A DNA stretch of 64,000 nt, from positions 151,039 through 215,038 of the forward strand of contig DAVZXP010000004.1 of NCBI GenBank assembly GCA_052298855.1. The letters run 5' to 3'. Below are positions 8,243 through 17,545 of this stretch, piece after piece. Below the pieces are notes generated by a model that saw only the letters and a list, made by a program, of their open reading frames with translations, was not told the DNA's origin and made no database searches. Source of the stretch: Fimenecus sp052298855 (GTDB lineage: Bacteria; Bacillota; Clostridia; Oscillospirales; Acutalibacteraceae). The translations under genes and the position numbers were made by a program. The stretch's first letter is position 1, and each line of letters starts with the position of its first letter.

Positions 8243-9202
8243 ATGAAAAAGACAAACACAATCCACTTCGGAATTCAGAGAAAAATCGTTTCAAATATGA
8301 CCGCCGAGAGCTGGGAAACAATCCCTCACGTAACATATAATTATGAGCCTGACGTAACCGCTTTTATGCGTGAATATAAAAGACTGAATTTCGGAAGAGA
8401 CCGCAACGATAAGATAACGATAAATACTCTTATGTTAAAGGTTATCACAGAGGGCCTTAAGGACGCACCGATTCTCAACTCGCACTTAAATTTCAACCGC
8501 AAGCTTGTAAGAGGAGAGCTCAACACCTATGAGGACATAAATATTTCAATGCCTATGATTCTTCCCAACGGTGAAATGATGACGGTTAATCTTCACAATT
8601 TTGAAAACAAAAATCTTGACGAAATGACGGCTGAAATCAAAGACGTTACCCGCCGTGCAGAGAACACGGATTTGAACGAAGTAATGTTTGACGTTTCACT
8701 CGACAACACTATTAACGCACTTAAAAAGGGAAAAATTATGCAGACTGTTTGCAGACTTATCGGCTCAAAGACAGGCAAGCACAGAGTTAAAACTCTCAGT
8801 GGTAAAGCTAAAAAGGCTTATGAGTCGATTCCCGTTGAGGACAGACTTACAAAGCACGATATTGAGCAGGGCACAACGACAATTTCAAATATCGGCTCGA
8901 CCTACCGCCAGCAGAGAGGTTCAACCTGCCTTCTTGAAATCATACCGCCGCAGGTTACAGCTTTCGCAGTAGGCGCCGTTCAGGATAAGCCCGTCGTTGT
9001 AACAAACGAATTCGGCAAAAAAGAGGTCGAGGCAAGACAGGTACTTCCCATTTGCATTGCGTTTGACCACAGAGCGCTCGACTTCGGAGATATAGTTCCT
9101 TTCCTTGAAAGGCTCGACGACATTTTTGAAAATCCCGAGCAAATTCATTCGTGGGTTTCGAATAATGAAACCGACTCTCTTGCGGAAATGCAGGACGCTT
9201 AA
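8243..9202 (+). CDS. Stand-alone 2-oxo acid dehydrogenase E2-type acyltransferase domain
   Basis: 319 residues forming only the CoA-dependent catalytic (CAT-like) domain of lipoamide acyltransferases; no lipoyl or peripheral-subunit-binding domain precedes it. The C-terminal FDHRALDFGD matches the E2 active-site block (His and Asp of HxxxD), and TTISNIGS matches the conserved TxSNxG segment. No E1 or E3 genes lie nearby, so it is unlikely to work in a dehydrogenase complex. It may be a free acyltransferase; substrate unknown. Confidence 0.82.
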   Translation: MKKTNTIHFGIQRKIVSNMTAESWETIPHVTYNYEPDVTAFMREYKRLNFGRDRNDKITINTLMLKVITEGLKDAPILNSHLNFNRKLVRGELNTYEDINISMPMILPNGEMMTVNLHNFENKNLDEMTAEIKDVTRRAENTDLNEVMFDVSLDNTINALKKGKIMQTVCRLIGSKTGKHRVKTLSGKAKKAYESIPVEDRLTKHDIEQGTTTISNIGSTYRQQRGSTCLLEIIPPQVTAFAVGAVQDKPVVVTNEFGKKEVEARQVLPICIAFDHRALDFGDIVPFLERLDDIFENPEQIHSWVSNNETDSLAEMQDA

Positions 9203-9242
9203 CTAACTTACCCATCCCTATCTATATAAATACCTTAAAGCA

Positions 9243-9290
9243 TAACACCGCCGTACCCGAAAGAGTGCGACGGTGTTGTGCTGTTTATTA
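9243..9290. terminator. Bidirectional terminator-like hairpin
   Basis: Imperfect stem AACACCG...CGGTGTT between the convergent acyltransferase and MATE genes, with T-rich sequence on the plus side. Confidence 0.6.
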
Positions 9291-9303
9291 TTAAAAATAA
9301 GTT

Positions 9304-10665
9304 TTAAGCCTCAATTTCTTTCATTGCCTTTTTGAATTGGAAGCCAAACAGAACAGATGTGAATATAACCGCAATAATATCCGCTATCGGCTCTGAAAGG
9401 AATACGCCCGTTGTCTGATTTGCTACCAAGTGCGGCATAATATAAATCAGCGGAATTAACAGCACGAATTTTCTTACAACCGCAACAACGATTGAATTTA
9501 CGGCCTTTCCGAGAGATGTAAAGGTCATTTGGCAAGCAATTTGAATTCCGAACAAGAATATGCCTGCAAGATAAATCCTGAGCATAGGAGTTGCAAACTC
9601 GACAAGGCTTACGTCCGATGTGAAAATGCTTATAAACGCTTTCGGGAAAAACTGCACCGCACTGCAAAGCAAAACGGAATAGCTCAAGCAAGTAACAAGC
9701 AACAATTTGAATGTGTTTTTAACTCTCGGCGAGCATTTAGCACCGTAATTGTAGCTTAAAATAGGCTGTGCACCCTGTGCTATGCCCTGCAAAGGAAGCA
9801 TAGCGAACTGCATAACGCTCGATAAAATTGTCATTGTTCCGACCGCAATATCACCGCCGTATTTAAGAAGCGAGGAGTTAAAACAAACCGTTACAATACT
9901 TTCGCTTGCCTGCATAATGAATGTTGCAAGTCCTAAAGCAATGCACGGTAATATAATATTCTTTTCAAGACGCAAATTCTTTTTCTTGATACGCAAATAA
10001 GTCTTTTTGCCTCTGAGGAACGCTACGACCCATACGGCTGAAATCGCTTGTGAAATAACGGTTGCAAGCGCACCGCCCTTTACGCCCATATGAAGTCCGA
10101 ATATGAAAATCGGGTCTAAAATAATATTGCAAACAGCACCGATAAGAACGGACACCATTGAAATATTCGTAAAGCCCTGTGCGGTAATAAATGCATTCAT
10201 TCCCAAAGTCAGCTGAACAAAAATTGTACCGAGAGCATAAATGCCCATATAATCGGTTGCATAGGAAATTGTGTTTTCACTTGCGCCGAACGCCAACAAG
10301 ATAGGTTTGTTCCATATCAAAAGAATAACTGTCAACACACAAGAAATGATTATCTGCAACGAAAAGCAGTTGCCGAGAATTTTCTCCGCCGTGTCATTGT
10401 CTTTCTTTCCCATATAAATCGAGGCTCTCGGCGCACCGCCCGAGCTTACCAATGCCGCAAATGCCGTAACGATCATAATAATCGGCAAACAAACGCCCAC
10501 GCCCGTCAAAGCCAAGCTACCCTCAAAGGGGATATGTCCAATATATATCCTATCGACGATATTATAAAGCATATTGATAAGCTGTGCGATTACCGTAGGA
10601 ATAGACAGTTTTAACAACAGCTTCCCGATTGGATATGTGCCTAAAATATTTTCATCTTTTTTCAA
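9304..10665 (-). CDS. MATE family multidrug efflux transporter
   Basis: 453 residues and about twelve hydrophobic helices. The N-terminal half has the MATE-typical LSIPTVIAQLINMLYNIVDR segment and the family repeat of two six-helix bundles. It should export cationic drugs or metabolites using an ion gradient. The start is TTG at 10665 with AAGGAAG upstream. The gene sits 25 bases after a MarR gene and must share its promoter, so export is likely induced when MarR binds a ligand. Confidence 0.93.
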   Translation of the reverse strand: MKKDENILGTYPIGKLLLKLSIPTVIAQLINMLYNIVDRIYIGHIPFEGSLALTGVGVCLPIIMIVTAFAALVSSGGAPRASIYMGKKDNDTAEKILGNCFSLQIIISCVLTVILLIWNKPILLAFGASENTISYATDYMGIYALGTIFVQLTLGMNAFITAQGFTNISMVSVLIGAVCNIILDPIFIFGLHMGVKGGALATVISQAISAVWVVAFLRGKKTYLRIKKKNLRLEKNIILPCIALGLATFIMQASESIVTVCFNSSLLKYGGDIAVGTMTILSSVMQFAMLPLQGIAQGAQPILSYNYGAKCSPRVKNTFKLLLVTCLSYSVLLCSAVQFFPKAFISIFTSDVSLVEFATPMLRIYLAGIFLFGIQIACQMTFTSLGKAVNSIVVAVVRKFVLLIPLIYIMPHLVANQTTGVFLSEPIADIIAVIFTSVLFGFQFKKAMKEIEA

Positions 10666-10690
10666 ATTTAACTACTTCCTTTATTGTGAC

Positions 10691-11131
10691 TTATTTATTG
10701 AATTTATCTATATTTTCCAACAGGGCGGAATTAAGCTTTTTTCTTATCCTCATAAATTCTTCGATTTCTTCTTCATCCAAAGCCGACAGCACGGCTTCAA
10801 GCTTTTCAATGGCGTTTTCCCGAAGCTCCGCTACTTTTTCAACCCCTTTCGAAGTCAACACGATAATCACTTTTCTGTTATCCTTATCATCACATTTTCT
10901 CGAAATCATACCCTGTGAGTCTAAATCGCCTAATATTTTTGCAATTCTTGCCGTGCTGACAGCCATTGCATCGCTTATTTCTTTCGGATATGCTTTACAA
11001 TTATGTGTATATAAATAATTCAAAACAAACGAGTCACCCTGAACTATTTTTATCAGCCGTCTATCCATTATGAGTTGCCCTGTACTTGACAACTGTTCCA
11101 AAAATCTATTTACCAAATCTTCTGATACCAT
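10691..11131 (-). CDS. MarR-family transcriptional regulator
   Basis: 146 residues with a winged helix-turn-helix in the middle (IARIAKILGDLDSQGMI type recognition region, RKVIIVLTSKG wing) and helical dimerisation ends. First gene of a two-gene unit with the MATE exporter. A perfect palindrome lies between its promoter and its start, so it very likely represses itself and the exporter. Confidence 0.92.
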   Translation of the reverse strand: MVSEDLVNRFLEQLSSTGQLIMDRRLIKIVQGDSFVLNYLYTHNCKAYPKEISDAMAVSTARIAKILGDLDSQGMISRKCDDKDNRKVIIVLTSKGVEKVAELRENAIEKLEAVLSALDEEEIEEFMRIRKKLNSALLENIDKFNK

Positions 11132-11153
11132 AAGAACACCCCCTCAATAAATT

Positions 11154-11168
11154 GCTAACATTGTTAGC
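11154..11168. promoter_or_regulatory. Probable MarR operator
   Basis: Perfect inverted repeat GCTAAC-ATT-GTTAGC, placed just downstream of the -10 of the marR-MATE promoter and 22 bases upstream of the marR start codon. Confidence 0.75.
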
Positions 11169-11178
11169 TATCTATCAT

Positions 11179-11206
11179 ATTATATCACAATAAAATATGT
11201 TGTCAA
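11179..11206 (-). promoter_or_regulatory. marR-MATE promoter
   Basis: On the minus strand: TTGACA (11206-11201), 16-bp spacer, TATAAT (11184-11179). Confidence 0.8.
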
Positions 11207-11317
11207 CATTGAAAAAATTAAATAGCTTAAAAACATTTGAAATAAAAAGTCCCGTATTAAACACCGTTTTCTGCGTAAAATATTACAGGATAAAATTAAC
11301 TTTACAAGGAGAACGGT

Positions 11318-11854
11318 ATGAAAGCAACAGGAATTGTCAGACGAATTGACGACCTCGGCAGAGTTGTCATTCCAAAGGAAATACGCCGTACAATGCATAT
11401 GCGGGAGGGCGACCCGTTGGAAATATTCACAGCAGCGGACGGCGAGGTTGTGTTCAAGAAGTATTCACCGATAGGCGAATTTTCATCCTTTGCCACTCAA
11501 TACGCAGAGGTTTTAAGCAAGACTACGGGAATGACGGTTATGATAACCGACAGAGACAGAGTGGTGTCCGTTTGCGGTGCACAGAAAAAGGCTCTGACAG
11601 ACGGCAGAGTATCGCCCGAGCTTGAAGGTCTTATGGACGAACGAGGCTCATTTACGGCAAAATCGGAGGTCGGAATTAAGCCGATTATGAACAGCGAGCT
11701 TGAGGCGTCGATTGTTTATACGATTATCGGCTCGGGGGATGTCGCAGGCTCGGTTGTGATGATGTTTGACGAGCAGAGGACTCCGCCCGACGCCACAAAA
11801 GAAAAGCTTGTTTCCGTTGCCGCTTCATTTCTCGGAAAACAAACGGAGGATTAA
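11318..11854 (+). CDS. spoVT: Stage V sporulation protein T
   Basis: Forespore transcription factor that tunes sigma-G-dependent genes. 178 residues: N-terminal AbrB-type swapped-hairpin DNA-binding domain (about 1-50, start MKATGIVRRIDDLGRVVIPK is typical) and a C-terminal GAF-like domain (about 55-178). Full length for the family; plain AbrB proteins are about 90 residues. AAGGAG precedes the ATG. I could not identify a convincing sigma-G promoter. Its presence marks a spore-forming lineage. Confidence 0.93.
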   Translation: MKATGIVRRIDDLGRVVIPKEIRRTMHMREGDPLEIFTAADGEVVFKKYSPIGEFSSFATQYAEVLSKTTGMTVMITDRDRVVSVCGAQKKALTDGRVSPELEGLMDERGSFTAKSEVGIKPIMNSELEASIVYTIIGSGDVAGSVVMMFDEQRTPPDATKEKLVSVAASFLGKQTED

Positions 11855-11874
11855 GCTTAATAAGCAAGCAAAAT

Positions 11875-11905
11875 AAAAAAACGGACTTGAAGTCCGTTTT
11901 TTGTT
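11875..11905. terminator. Bidirectional terminator
   Basis: AAAAAACGGACTTGAAGTCCGTTTTTT-type stem flanked by A and T runs; ends both spoVT and the facing histidine kinase operon. Confidence 0.88.
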
Positions 11906-11919
11906 ATATTATATGTACT

Positions 11920-13368
11920 TTACTTTTTAATATCAAACCAAAACTCAACACCGTTTTCGTGATTTAACACTCCGTAATCAAGTCCGTAAAGCTTTTGAAT
12001 GGCGCTGACGATTGACAATCCCAAGCCGTATCTGCCCTCGCTTCGGCTTCTCGACTTATCTGCTCGATAAAAGGCAATCCAAATTTTATCTATATCCTCG
12101 TCTGCTATCGGATTGCCCGTGTTAAAGACGGAAATTCTGCATCTATCGCCCAAATCAGTGCTTGAAACTGTAATCTGCTTTTCTCCGTCTGCGTGTGACA
12201 CGGCATTCGAAATATAATTGTTTATAATCATTTCCGTTTTCACTCTGTCGCCGACAACCATTGTATTTTGTGGGATTTTGTTTGTAAAGGTTATTACCTT
12301 TACACTTGTTTTAATAGAATTTGCGTCTGCGTAATCATCTGTCAAAGCGGAAATGTCAAAGGTTTCATCTTTTAGAGCAACATTTCCCGACTCGTACATT
12401 GAAAGTTCCAAGAGCTGTAATACAAGCGTGTTCATTTTTTCGGTTTCTCCGACAATAACATCGCAATATTTTTTTGCCGACTCAGTTTCTCCGTTTTCAA
12501 TCATCAGCGACGCACCCTCGGAATATCCCCTTATTATAGAAATCGGCGTTTTCAGCTCATGAGAAACGTTTGAAATGAAATCCTTTCTGATTTTTTCAAG
12601 CGTTTTTTCTTTTTCAATATCCTTTAGAAGTCTTTCGTTTTTACTGTGCAAATCATCAAGCGTTTCATTAAGCGAATCGGACAGGTGGTTGATACTCGAC
12701 GAGAGCACGCTCAATTCATCATTACCCGTAACCTCGCACTTCTCGGAAAAATCCATTTCCGCCATTTTTCCCGTGACCTCGCTCATTTTAATAAGCGGCT
12801 TTGTAAATTTACCCGAATAATAATAGATTACTCCCATTGCCGCAAGCATTGCGACAACGCTTGTAACGCTTGTAATCATAACTGCAATATCAGCCGTGCG
12901 ATCAACGTCGTCCTTACGGGAATACATTTCAATTTCCTCGCCGCCCGAAAGGTGTGAGCCGTAAACTATATACTGTATATTTTCGTTTTCAATCGTCTGA
13001 ATTTCAAAAAATGAGCCGTCGTCATAGTCCTGCCGCTTTGAAACGGTAATTTTACCCTTTGACGAGAAAATGTCCGTCGTGCCGAAATAAAGCGGATCGC
13101 CGTTTCGAGAATATATATCAATAGAAAAGCCGTACTTTTTTTCGAGCGAGCTCAGCTGTGATACGTAATCGCCCGCATTAAAATCAAAGGTGCTTATTTC
13201 ATTTTTAACATCAACCATAGAACGCTTTTCGTTCTTTGCGTAAATCGTCGGCAAAAGGAAATTATTAAGCGACAAAATAAGCAGTACGGCAACAACCACG
13301 ACTGCCCCGACCTGCAAAAACAGTCGGGTGCGGATGCTTATTATCTTTTTGCTCTGCTTATTATTCAT
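11920..13368 (-). CDS. Membrane sensor histidine kinase
   Basis: 482 residues. Two transmembrane helices (about 14-37 and 162-186) frame an extracytoplasmic sensor, followed by HAMP, HisKA (FISNVSHELKTP, phosphorylated His at 270) and HATPase_c (GLGLSIV near the end). It phosphorylates the response regulator encoded just upstream. The ATG at 13368 follows AGGAG and overlaps the regulator gene by eight bases, so translation is coupled. Stimulus unknown; no dedicated target gene is next to it. Confidence 0.93.
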   Translation of the reverse strand: MNNKQSKKIISIRTRLFLQVGAVVVVAVLLILSLNNFLLPTIYAKNEKRSMVDVKNEISTFDFNAGDYVSQLSSLEKKYGFSIDIYSRNGDPLYFGTTDIFSSKGKITVSKRQDYDDGSFFEIQTIENENIQYIVYGSHLSGGEEIEMYSRKDDVDRTADIAVMITSVTSVVAMLAAMGVIYYYSGKFTKPLIKMSEVTGKMAEMDFSEKCEVTGNDELSVLSSSINHLSDSLNETLDDLHSKNERLLKDIEKEKTLEKIRKDFISNVSHELKTPISIIRGYSEGASLMIENGETESAKKYCDVIVGETEKMNTLVLQLLELSMYESGNVALKDETFDISALTDDYADANSIKTSVKVITFTNKIPQNTMVVGDRVKTEMIINNYISNAVSHADGEKQITVSSTDLGDRCRISVFNTGNPIADEDIDKIWIAFYRADKSRSRSEGRYGLGLSIVSAIQKLYGLDYGVLNHENGVEFWFDIKK

Positions 13369-14041
13369 CGGAATTCTCCTGAAGCTTATATCCGACCGCA
13401 TAGACGGTTTTCAAATGAGCCTCTCCCCACTCGCCGAGCTTTGTACGAAGCCTTGCAACGTGCGTGTCAACAGTTCTTATATCTCCGAAATAATCATAGC
13501 CCCACACATCGTCAAGCAACTGCTCACGGCTGTAAACCCTGCCGACAGCCTGCGAAAGCTTTTCGAGTATCTTAAATTCCTTGACGGTAAGGTCAATTTT
13601 CTTTCCGTCAAGACGAACATCAAGGGCCTCGGGGTCAATGACAAGCCCCCACAAGCCCTCTTTTTCGGTCTTCAATGCACCGTTACGGCGAAGCAATGCC
13701 TCCACCCTCTTAACAAGCACAACGGGAGAAAACGGCTTTGTAACATAGTCATCTGCGCCCGAATCAAAGCCTGTTATCTGGTCAAAATCCTGACTTCTTG
13801 CGGTCAAAAGCATAATCGGAACATCCGAAGTGTTGCGTATTCTGCGGCAGACCTCCCAACCGTCAAGCTCGGGCATCATAATATCAAGAATACAAAGTGC
13901 AACGTCCCTGTTTTCATTAAAAAGCTCAAGTGCTTTAGCTCCGTCTTCAGCCTGCAAAACGGTATAGCCTGCCTTTTCAAGAAAATCCGAAACAAGACTT
14001 CTGATAAGCTGCTCATCATCTGCAACAATGATTTTTGACAT
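13361..14041 (-). CDS. OmpR/PhoB-type response regulator
   Basis: 226 residues: receiver domain with phospho-acceptor Asp53 (CILDIMMPELDG) and Lys102 (VTKPF), then a winged-helix DNA-binding domain (about 130-224) with the DVWGYDYFGDIRTVDTHVAR block. First gene of a two-gene operon with the histidine kinase. Confidence 0.95.
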   Translation of the reverse strand: MSKIIVADDEQLIRSLVSDFLEKAGYTVLQAEDGAKALELFNENRDVALCILDIMMPELDGWEVCRRIRNTSDVPIMLLTARSQDFDQITGFDSGADDYVTKPFSPVVLVKRVEALLRRNGALKTEKEGLWGLVIDPEALDVRLDGKKIDLTVKEFKILEKLSQAVGRVYSREQLLDDVWGYDYFGDIRTVDTHVARLRTKLGEWGEAHLKTVYAVGYKLQENSDE

Positions 14042-14066
14042 AAAAATACACCGCCCTTTCTGTTAA

Positions 14067-14095
14067 ATTGTAACACAAAGGACAGTGTTGTTCAA
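14067..14095 (-). promoter_or_regulatory. Promoter of the two-component operon
   Basis: On the minus strand: TTGAAC (14095-14090), 17-bp spacer, TACAAT (14072-14067). Confidence 0.65.
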
Positions 14096-14101
14096 TATTA
14101 T

Positions 14102-14614
14102 TTATTTAATGTACTTTTTGAGCTGCGTCTTTTCAACCGCTATAAGCAACGGAATTCCTGCGGCATAGCACACGACAAGCTCGCCGAGACCGACCCAAAG
14201 CGCCTGAATAAGATAACCGTAAAATGTAAAGCCCTCGGGAAGAAAGGCTGTAATCTCCGCTCCGACAATAAGTGCGTTGCTGATTACGGGGAACAGCGGT
14301 GCCAACACGGATATACCTTTTACCTTGACATTTCTTGTCTTGTAGGAAAGAACTGCGGCAACGAACGTCGCAAGAGTTCCGCAGATAATATCAATCATAC
14401 CGTACGGGCTTCCGAGATTTCCCAAAAAGCAGCCGATTGTAAGCCCGGGAATTGCTGCCGGAGTGAGTGCTGCAAGCACCGTAAGAGCCTCCGAAAATCG
14501 AAACTGAACAGCTCCGTAAGCAAGTCCGACCGATGATGCGGCGTAAGTCAATGCGGCGTAAAGTGCGGCAATTACCGCACCCGAAACGAGTGTGTAAACC
14601 TTTTTGTTTTTCAT
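14102..14614 (-). CDS. queT: QueT-type queuosine precursor transporter
   Basis: 170-residue membrane protein, about five or six helices, matching the QueT family: ALYAALTYAAS, FRFSEALTVL with conserved Arg and Glu, and FLGNL. It is the substrate-binding S component for uptake of a queuosine precursor through an ECF transporter. The ATG at 14614 has AAGGAG at eight bases; the in-frame TTG two codons earlier is less well placed. The structured leader at 14622-14688 ends in the ribosome binding site, as expected for preQ1 control. Confidence 0.9.
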   Translation of the reverse strand: MKNKKVYTLVSGAVIAALYAALTYAASSVGLAYGAVQFRFSEALTVLAALTPAAIPGLTIGCFLGNLGSPYGMIDIICGTLATFVAAVLSYKTRNVKVKGISVLAPLFPVISNALIVGAEITAFLPEGFTFYGYLIQALWVGLGELVVCYAAGIPLLIAVEKTQLKKYIK

Positions 14615-14621
14615 ATTCAAT

Positions 14622-14688
14622 TCTCCTTAGTTTTGATTGACACAAGTGCCGGTCAGGATGGTTACGAACTGACCGCTTCGCTTGAAGC
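14622..14688 (-). ncRNA. Likely preQ1-sensing riboswitch in the queT leader
   Basis: Reading the minus strand: hairpin GCTTC/GAAGC, then stem GGTCAG/CTGACC closing a 12-base loop that starts TTC and ends in C, then a small hairpin GGCAC/GTGTC, then A-rich AATCAAAACTAAGGAG. The TTC loop and AAAACTAAGG tail are hallmarks of preQ1 aptamers, and the tail contains the queT ribosome binding site, so control of translation is expected. The extra GGCAC hairpin does not fit the plain preQ1-I layout; preQ1-III or a variant is possible. Class not settled. Confidence 0.6.
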
Positions 14689-14694
14689 AATGAA

Positions 14695-14723
14695 ATGATA
14701 CAGTATATTCCCTGTTTTGTCAA
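14695..14723 (-). promoter_or_regulatory. queT promoter
   Basis: On the minus strand: TTGACA (14723-14718), 17-bp spacer, TATCAT (14700-14695), placing the transcript start right before the riboswitch. Confidence 0.7.
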
Positions 14724-14735
14724 GGCTCAGACATA

Positions 14736-14775
14736 AAAACGGACTGTAAAAGCAGCAGTTTTACAGTCCGTTGAT
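14736..14775 (-). terminator. Intrinsic terminator of the glycosidase gene
   Basis: Long stem AACGGACTGTAAAA / TTTTACAGTCCGTT with a T run on the minus strand. Confidence 0.88.
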
Positions 14776-14786
14776 ATATTCCGTTT

Positions 14787-17456
14787 TCAGTTGAGCGTAA
14801 ACTCAATCGTTTTTGTTTCGCCTGGTGCGAAGGTAAGCGTTTCGGTTTTGTCGGAAAGTCCGCAGGAAAGCTTTATCGTTTGCTCAATATCAGAGGTTAC
14901 GGTTACCTGTGCGGTTTTTGCGTTCGCGTCCCATTTAAGCGAGTCAACGGTGGCACGGGTTCTTGCCTTTATGCCTGTTATCTCGCCTGCGTCAAAGCCC
15001 GACTCAAGCAGTGCAGGAAGCACCTCTATCTCATTTGTGTTTGAATAAACAAGCGCTTCATTGACAATTCCGAGGTAGCCTATTGCAAAATCAGTACAAT
15101 AACAGCTTCCTTGGTCGTAGTCGTGGTTTGTCATAAGAGAATTATATCTGATTTTATGGTTTTGAAGCTTCAAAAGAGCCGATGTGATACTTGTTCTGTC
15201 CTTGAGCCTTGCCGCAATAAGCGAACGGTGGACAAGTGCGTGGCTTGCCTCATTCTCCGAAGTTCTGTTATCAATCGCCTGTATGCAAGCCTGCTTGAGC
15301 TGTTCGTCGTTCTGCGTTTCAAACAGCGGCCATACACAGTAAAGGTGGCTTAAATGTCTGTGCTTGTTGTTCTCGCTGAACTGATTGCACGCCCATTCCT
15401 TGAGTGCTCCCGTCTCGTCATAGAGATACGGCGGAAGCTTTTTGAGCATATACTCCCACCTTGCCGTATCCGTTTCGGGTGCAACATCCTTTACAACGCT
15501 CAAAAGCATATTTATATTATCCCTGCATGCGGCAATGTCAATAGCCGTGTTTGCATCGGACGGAGACGGATAATTTGACGGGTTATTTTCGGGAGAATAA
15601 CTCGGCAAAATGCAATAATATTCATTATCGGCAAGCTCCGTCTTACCCGCTTCGTAATGAATATCCCCGTTTGAGTCGGTGTAATACTCGGCGGTCATAA
15701 GCTGTTCCCAATAGTTTACAGACTTAATCAAAAGCGGCATAAGCACATCTTCTTCAAGCTGTAAGTAACCACGAGCCTTAATCGTTTCTATATCACTGTC
15801 CGTAAGGTCGTCGGCAGTCGTCGAAAGCACGGATTTGAGCTTTTCAAGGTCTATTTCGTCGCTTAACGGAATTCGTATATTGCCGTAGCACTGCAAAGCT
15901 TCATACAGCGGCTGAATCATCCAACTCGAGCCTGCGTTCCAATATCTGAACGGATACGGATAACACGTTTCCGTGATTACCGCCTTGTCGCCGTCGGTAT
16001 TTACGGGAGCCTGTATCGCATCGGTAAAACCATGGGTCGCAAGGGCGTTTTCCTCCCAATCGGGCAGTTGTCGAAGTATAAAATAGGTATAACCTATCGG
16101 CGAAGAAGAGATATTTCCCGTGTTCATCGACGAGGTCTGCAAATTAACATTTGCGTCCATTGTATATTTACTGCCCCAACCCGTGTTCCACTCGCCTGTC
16201 CACATACCGTAAAGGCGTGAGGTAGAATATCCGCTACAACAGAGGTATGCGTATCTGCCTGCATAGTACGAACGCTGACTCAAAGCGGAATTGAGTTTTT
16301 TCTTAAATCGCTGCGAGCGTAAAAGTGATTCATTTGACTTGTCGGAGCTTCCGTCCTTCAATGTAAGCGTTACGGCGTCGAACTGCGGCTTATATATTGC
16401 AAGATGTGCATTGAGCGCAGAGTCATAGCTGAATTTTCCGTCAGCCGTATATTTTTTTGCAAAATCAGTCGCTCTCTCATAAAGCGAATTTACAAGCGAA
16501 TAGTCTACTTGAGCGTCAAAGTCGGAATATTCGCCCATATTGTAATCCCGTCCCGTAACGGTTATGAGATAAACACTGTCCGCTTCGCTTACGGTAACCT
16601 GCGGTTGAGTGTCCGAAGCATATTGCTCATCGGAGGGCTTGGCTTTTTCCGAAAAATCGAGCGTACCGCCGTCCGTTACAATATATGTAAGAGTGGCATA
16701 GCCGCCGTTTCTAAGCTCGGAATTTTCATAATCGGGATAATGTGCGACCATGGCAAGATATCCCTTGTCCCCGTCAGCCGTCTTTTTGTATCTTATATTT
16801 ACCTCGTCACTCTTTGAATAGTTCGCAAGAGTGGAAATATCGTCATAGCTAAGCGTAACGGTTACGGGTGTATTTTCGCTTGACTTTTCGATTTTAGTGA
16901 CGGTTACACAGTCGGCAAGAGAAGTAAAGGTAGTCCTCTCCCAAGTACCGTTTTTATCGGTGTATCTCACGCCGACCTGAGCCGTTTCGTAATCTGTATA
17001 TCGAACATAGTCCTTTGTGCGGTGCTTCTGCGAGGAAATACGCAGCTGACCGCCCGGATGGAAACGGTAAACATCGTCGTAGCTTGCGTTATCGACTATG
17101 TCCTCACCCTTAACAATGCTCTGCTTTACCGTTTCAAGCTCGTTCGCCGTGTCGGGACAGGATCGAGCGTTTTCGTTCGGCATAATAAAGTGCATATTCT
17201 GATAAATAATCGTATCGCTGTACGGACTGCCGCTTGTGATAAAGCCCTCAAGACCGTTTCCGCCGACCATTCCCTGCCGCCACGACTTTGTCTTATTTGT
17301 CTTTTTGTCGGAAAGCTGTGTGTAGGAGGTCGAATATGAGATTTTCTCATTATCCTTAAACACATCGCTAATATCGGGCGTTTTTGCACAAGCGGTACAC
17401 GAAACGCAAACCGCCGCAACAAGAGCCGCCGAAATCAACTTTTTCATATTTTTCAT
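14787..17456 (-). CDS. GH95-like glycoside hydrolase lipoprotein
   Basis: 889 residues with an N-terminal lipoprotein-like signal (hydrophobic stretch ending in cysteines near 19-23), so probably anchored outside the membrane. The body fits GH95 (alpha-fucosidase/galactosidase): WRQGMVGGNGLEG near the N-terminus, ANVNLQ with the two catalytic-site Asn near 435, PSYSPEN with the likely acid Glu near 622, and HRHLSHL near 700. The GDEGTGWS-like segment that carries the helper Asp in characterised GH95 enzymes reads ENEASHALVHRS here, so activity or specificity may differ. It may cleave host or plant glycans. No other glycan genes adjoin it. Confidence 0.78.
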   Translation of the reverse strand: MKNMKKLISAALVAAVCVSCTACAKTPDISDVFKDNEKISYSTSYTQLSDKKTNKTKSWRQGMVGGNGLEGFITSGSPYSDTIIYQNMHFIMPNENARSCPDTANELETVKQSIVKGEDIVDNASYDDVYRFHPGGQLRISSQKHRTKDYVRYTDYETAQVGVRYTDKNGTWERTTFTSLADCVTVTKIEKSSENTPVTVTLSYDDISTLANYSKSDEVNIRYKKTADGDKGYLAMVAHYPDYENSELRNGGYATLTYIVTDGGTLDFSEKAKPSDEQYASDTQPQVTVSEADSVYLITVTGRDYNMGEYSDFDAQVDYSLVNSLYERATDFAKKYTADGKFSYDSALNAHLAIYKPQFDAVTLTLKDGSSDKSNESLLRSQRFKKKLNSALSQRSYYAGRYAYLCCSGYSTSRLYGMWTGEWNTGWGSKYTMDANVNLQTSSMNTGNISSSPIGYTYFILRQLPDWEENALATHGFTDAIQAPVNTDGDKAVITETCYPYPFRYWNAGSSWMIQPLYEALQCYGNIRIPLSDEIDLEKLKSVLSTTADDLTDSDIETIKARGYLQLEEDVLMPLLIKSVNYWEQLMTAEYYTDSNGDIHYEAGKTELADNEYYCILPSYSPENNPSNYPSPSDANTAIDIAACRDNINMLLSVVKDVAPETDTARWEYMLKKLPPYLYDETGALKEWACNQFSENNKHRHLSHLYCVWPLFETQNDEQLKQACIQAIDNRTSENEASHALVHRSLIAARLKDRTSITSALLKLQNHKIRYNSLMTNHDYDQGSCYCTDFAIGYLGIVNEALVYSNTNEIEVLPALLESGFDAGEITGIKARTRATVDSLKWDANAKTAQVTVTSDIEQTIKLSCGLSDKTETLTFAPGETKTIEFTLN

Positions 17457-17488
17457 TTCCTCACCTCAAAAAAAGTTTATCAAAAATT

Positions 17489-17545
17489 ACTTGTGCGACA
17501 GCACAAGCGGCACGAAGTGACGGCGGCGACAGCCGCAATTTAGTC
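17489..17545. repeat. Pair of GC-rich hairpins with GACA loops
   Basis: CTTGTGC-GACA-GCACAAG, then GCACGAAGTG, then GGCGGC-GACA-GCCGC, in the gap between the divergent glycosidase and histidine operons. The shared CGACAG centres suggest a REP-like element. No function is evident. Confidence 0.45.
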
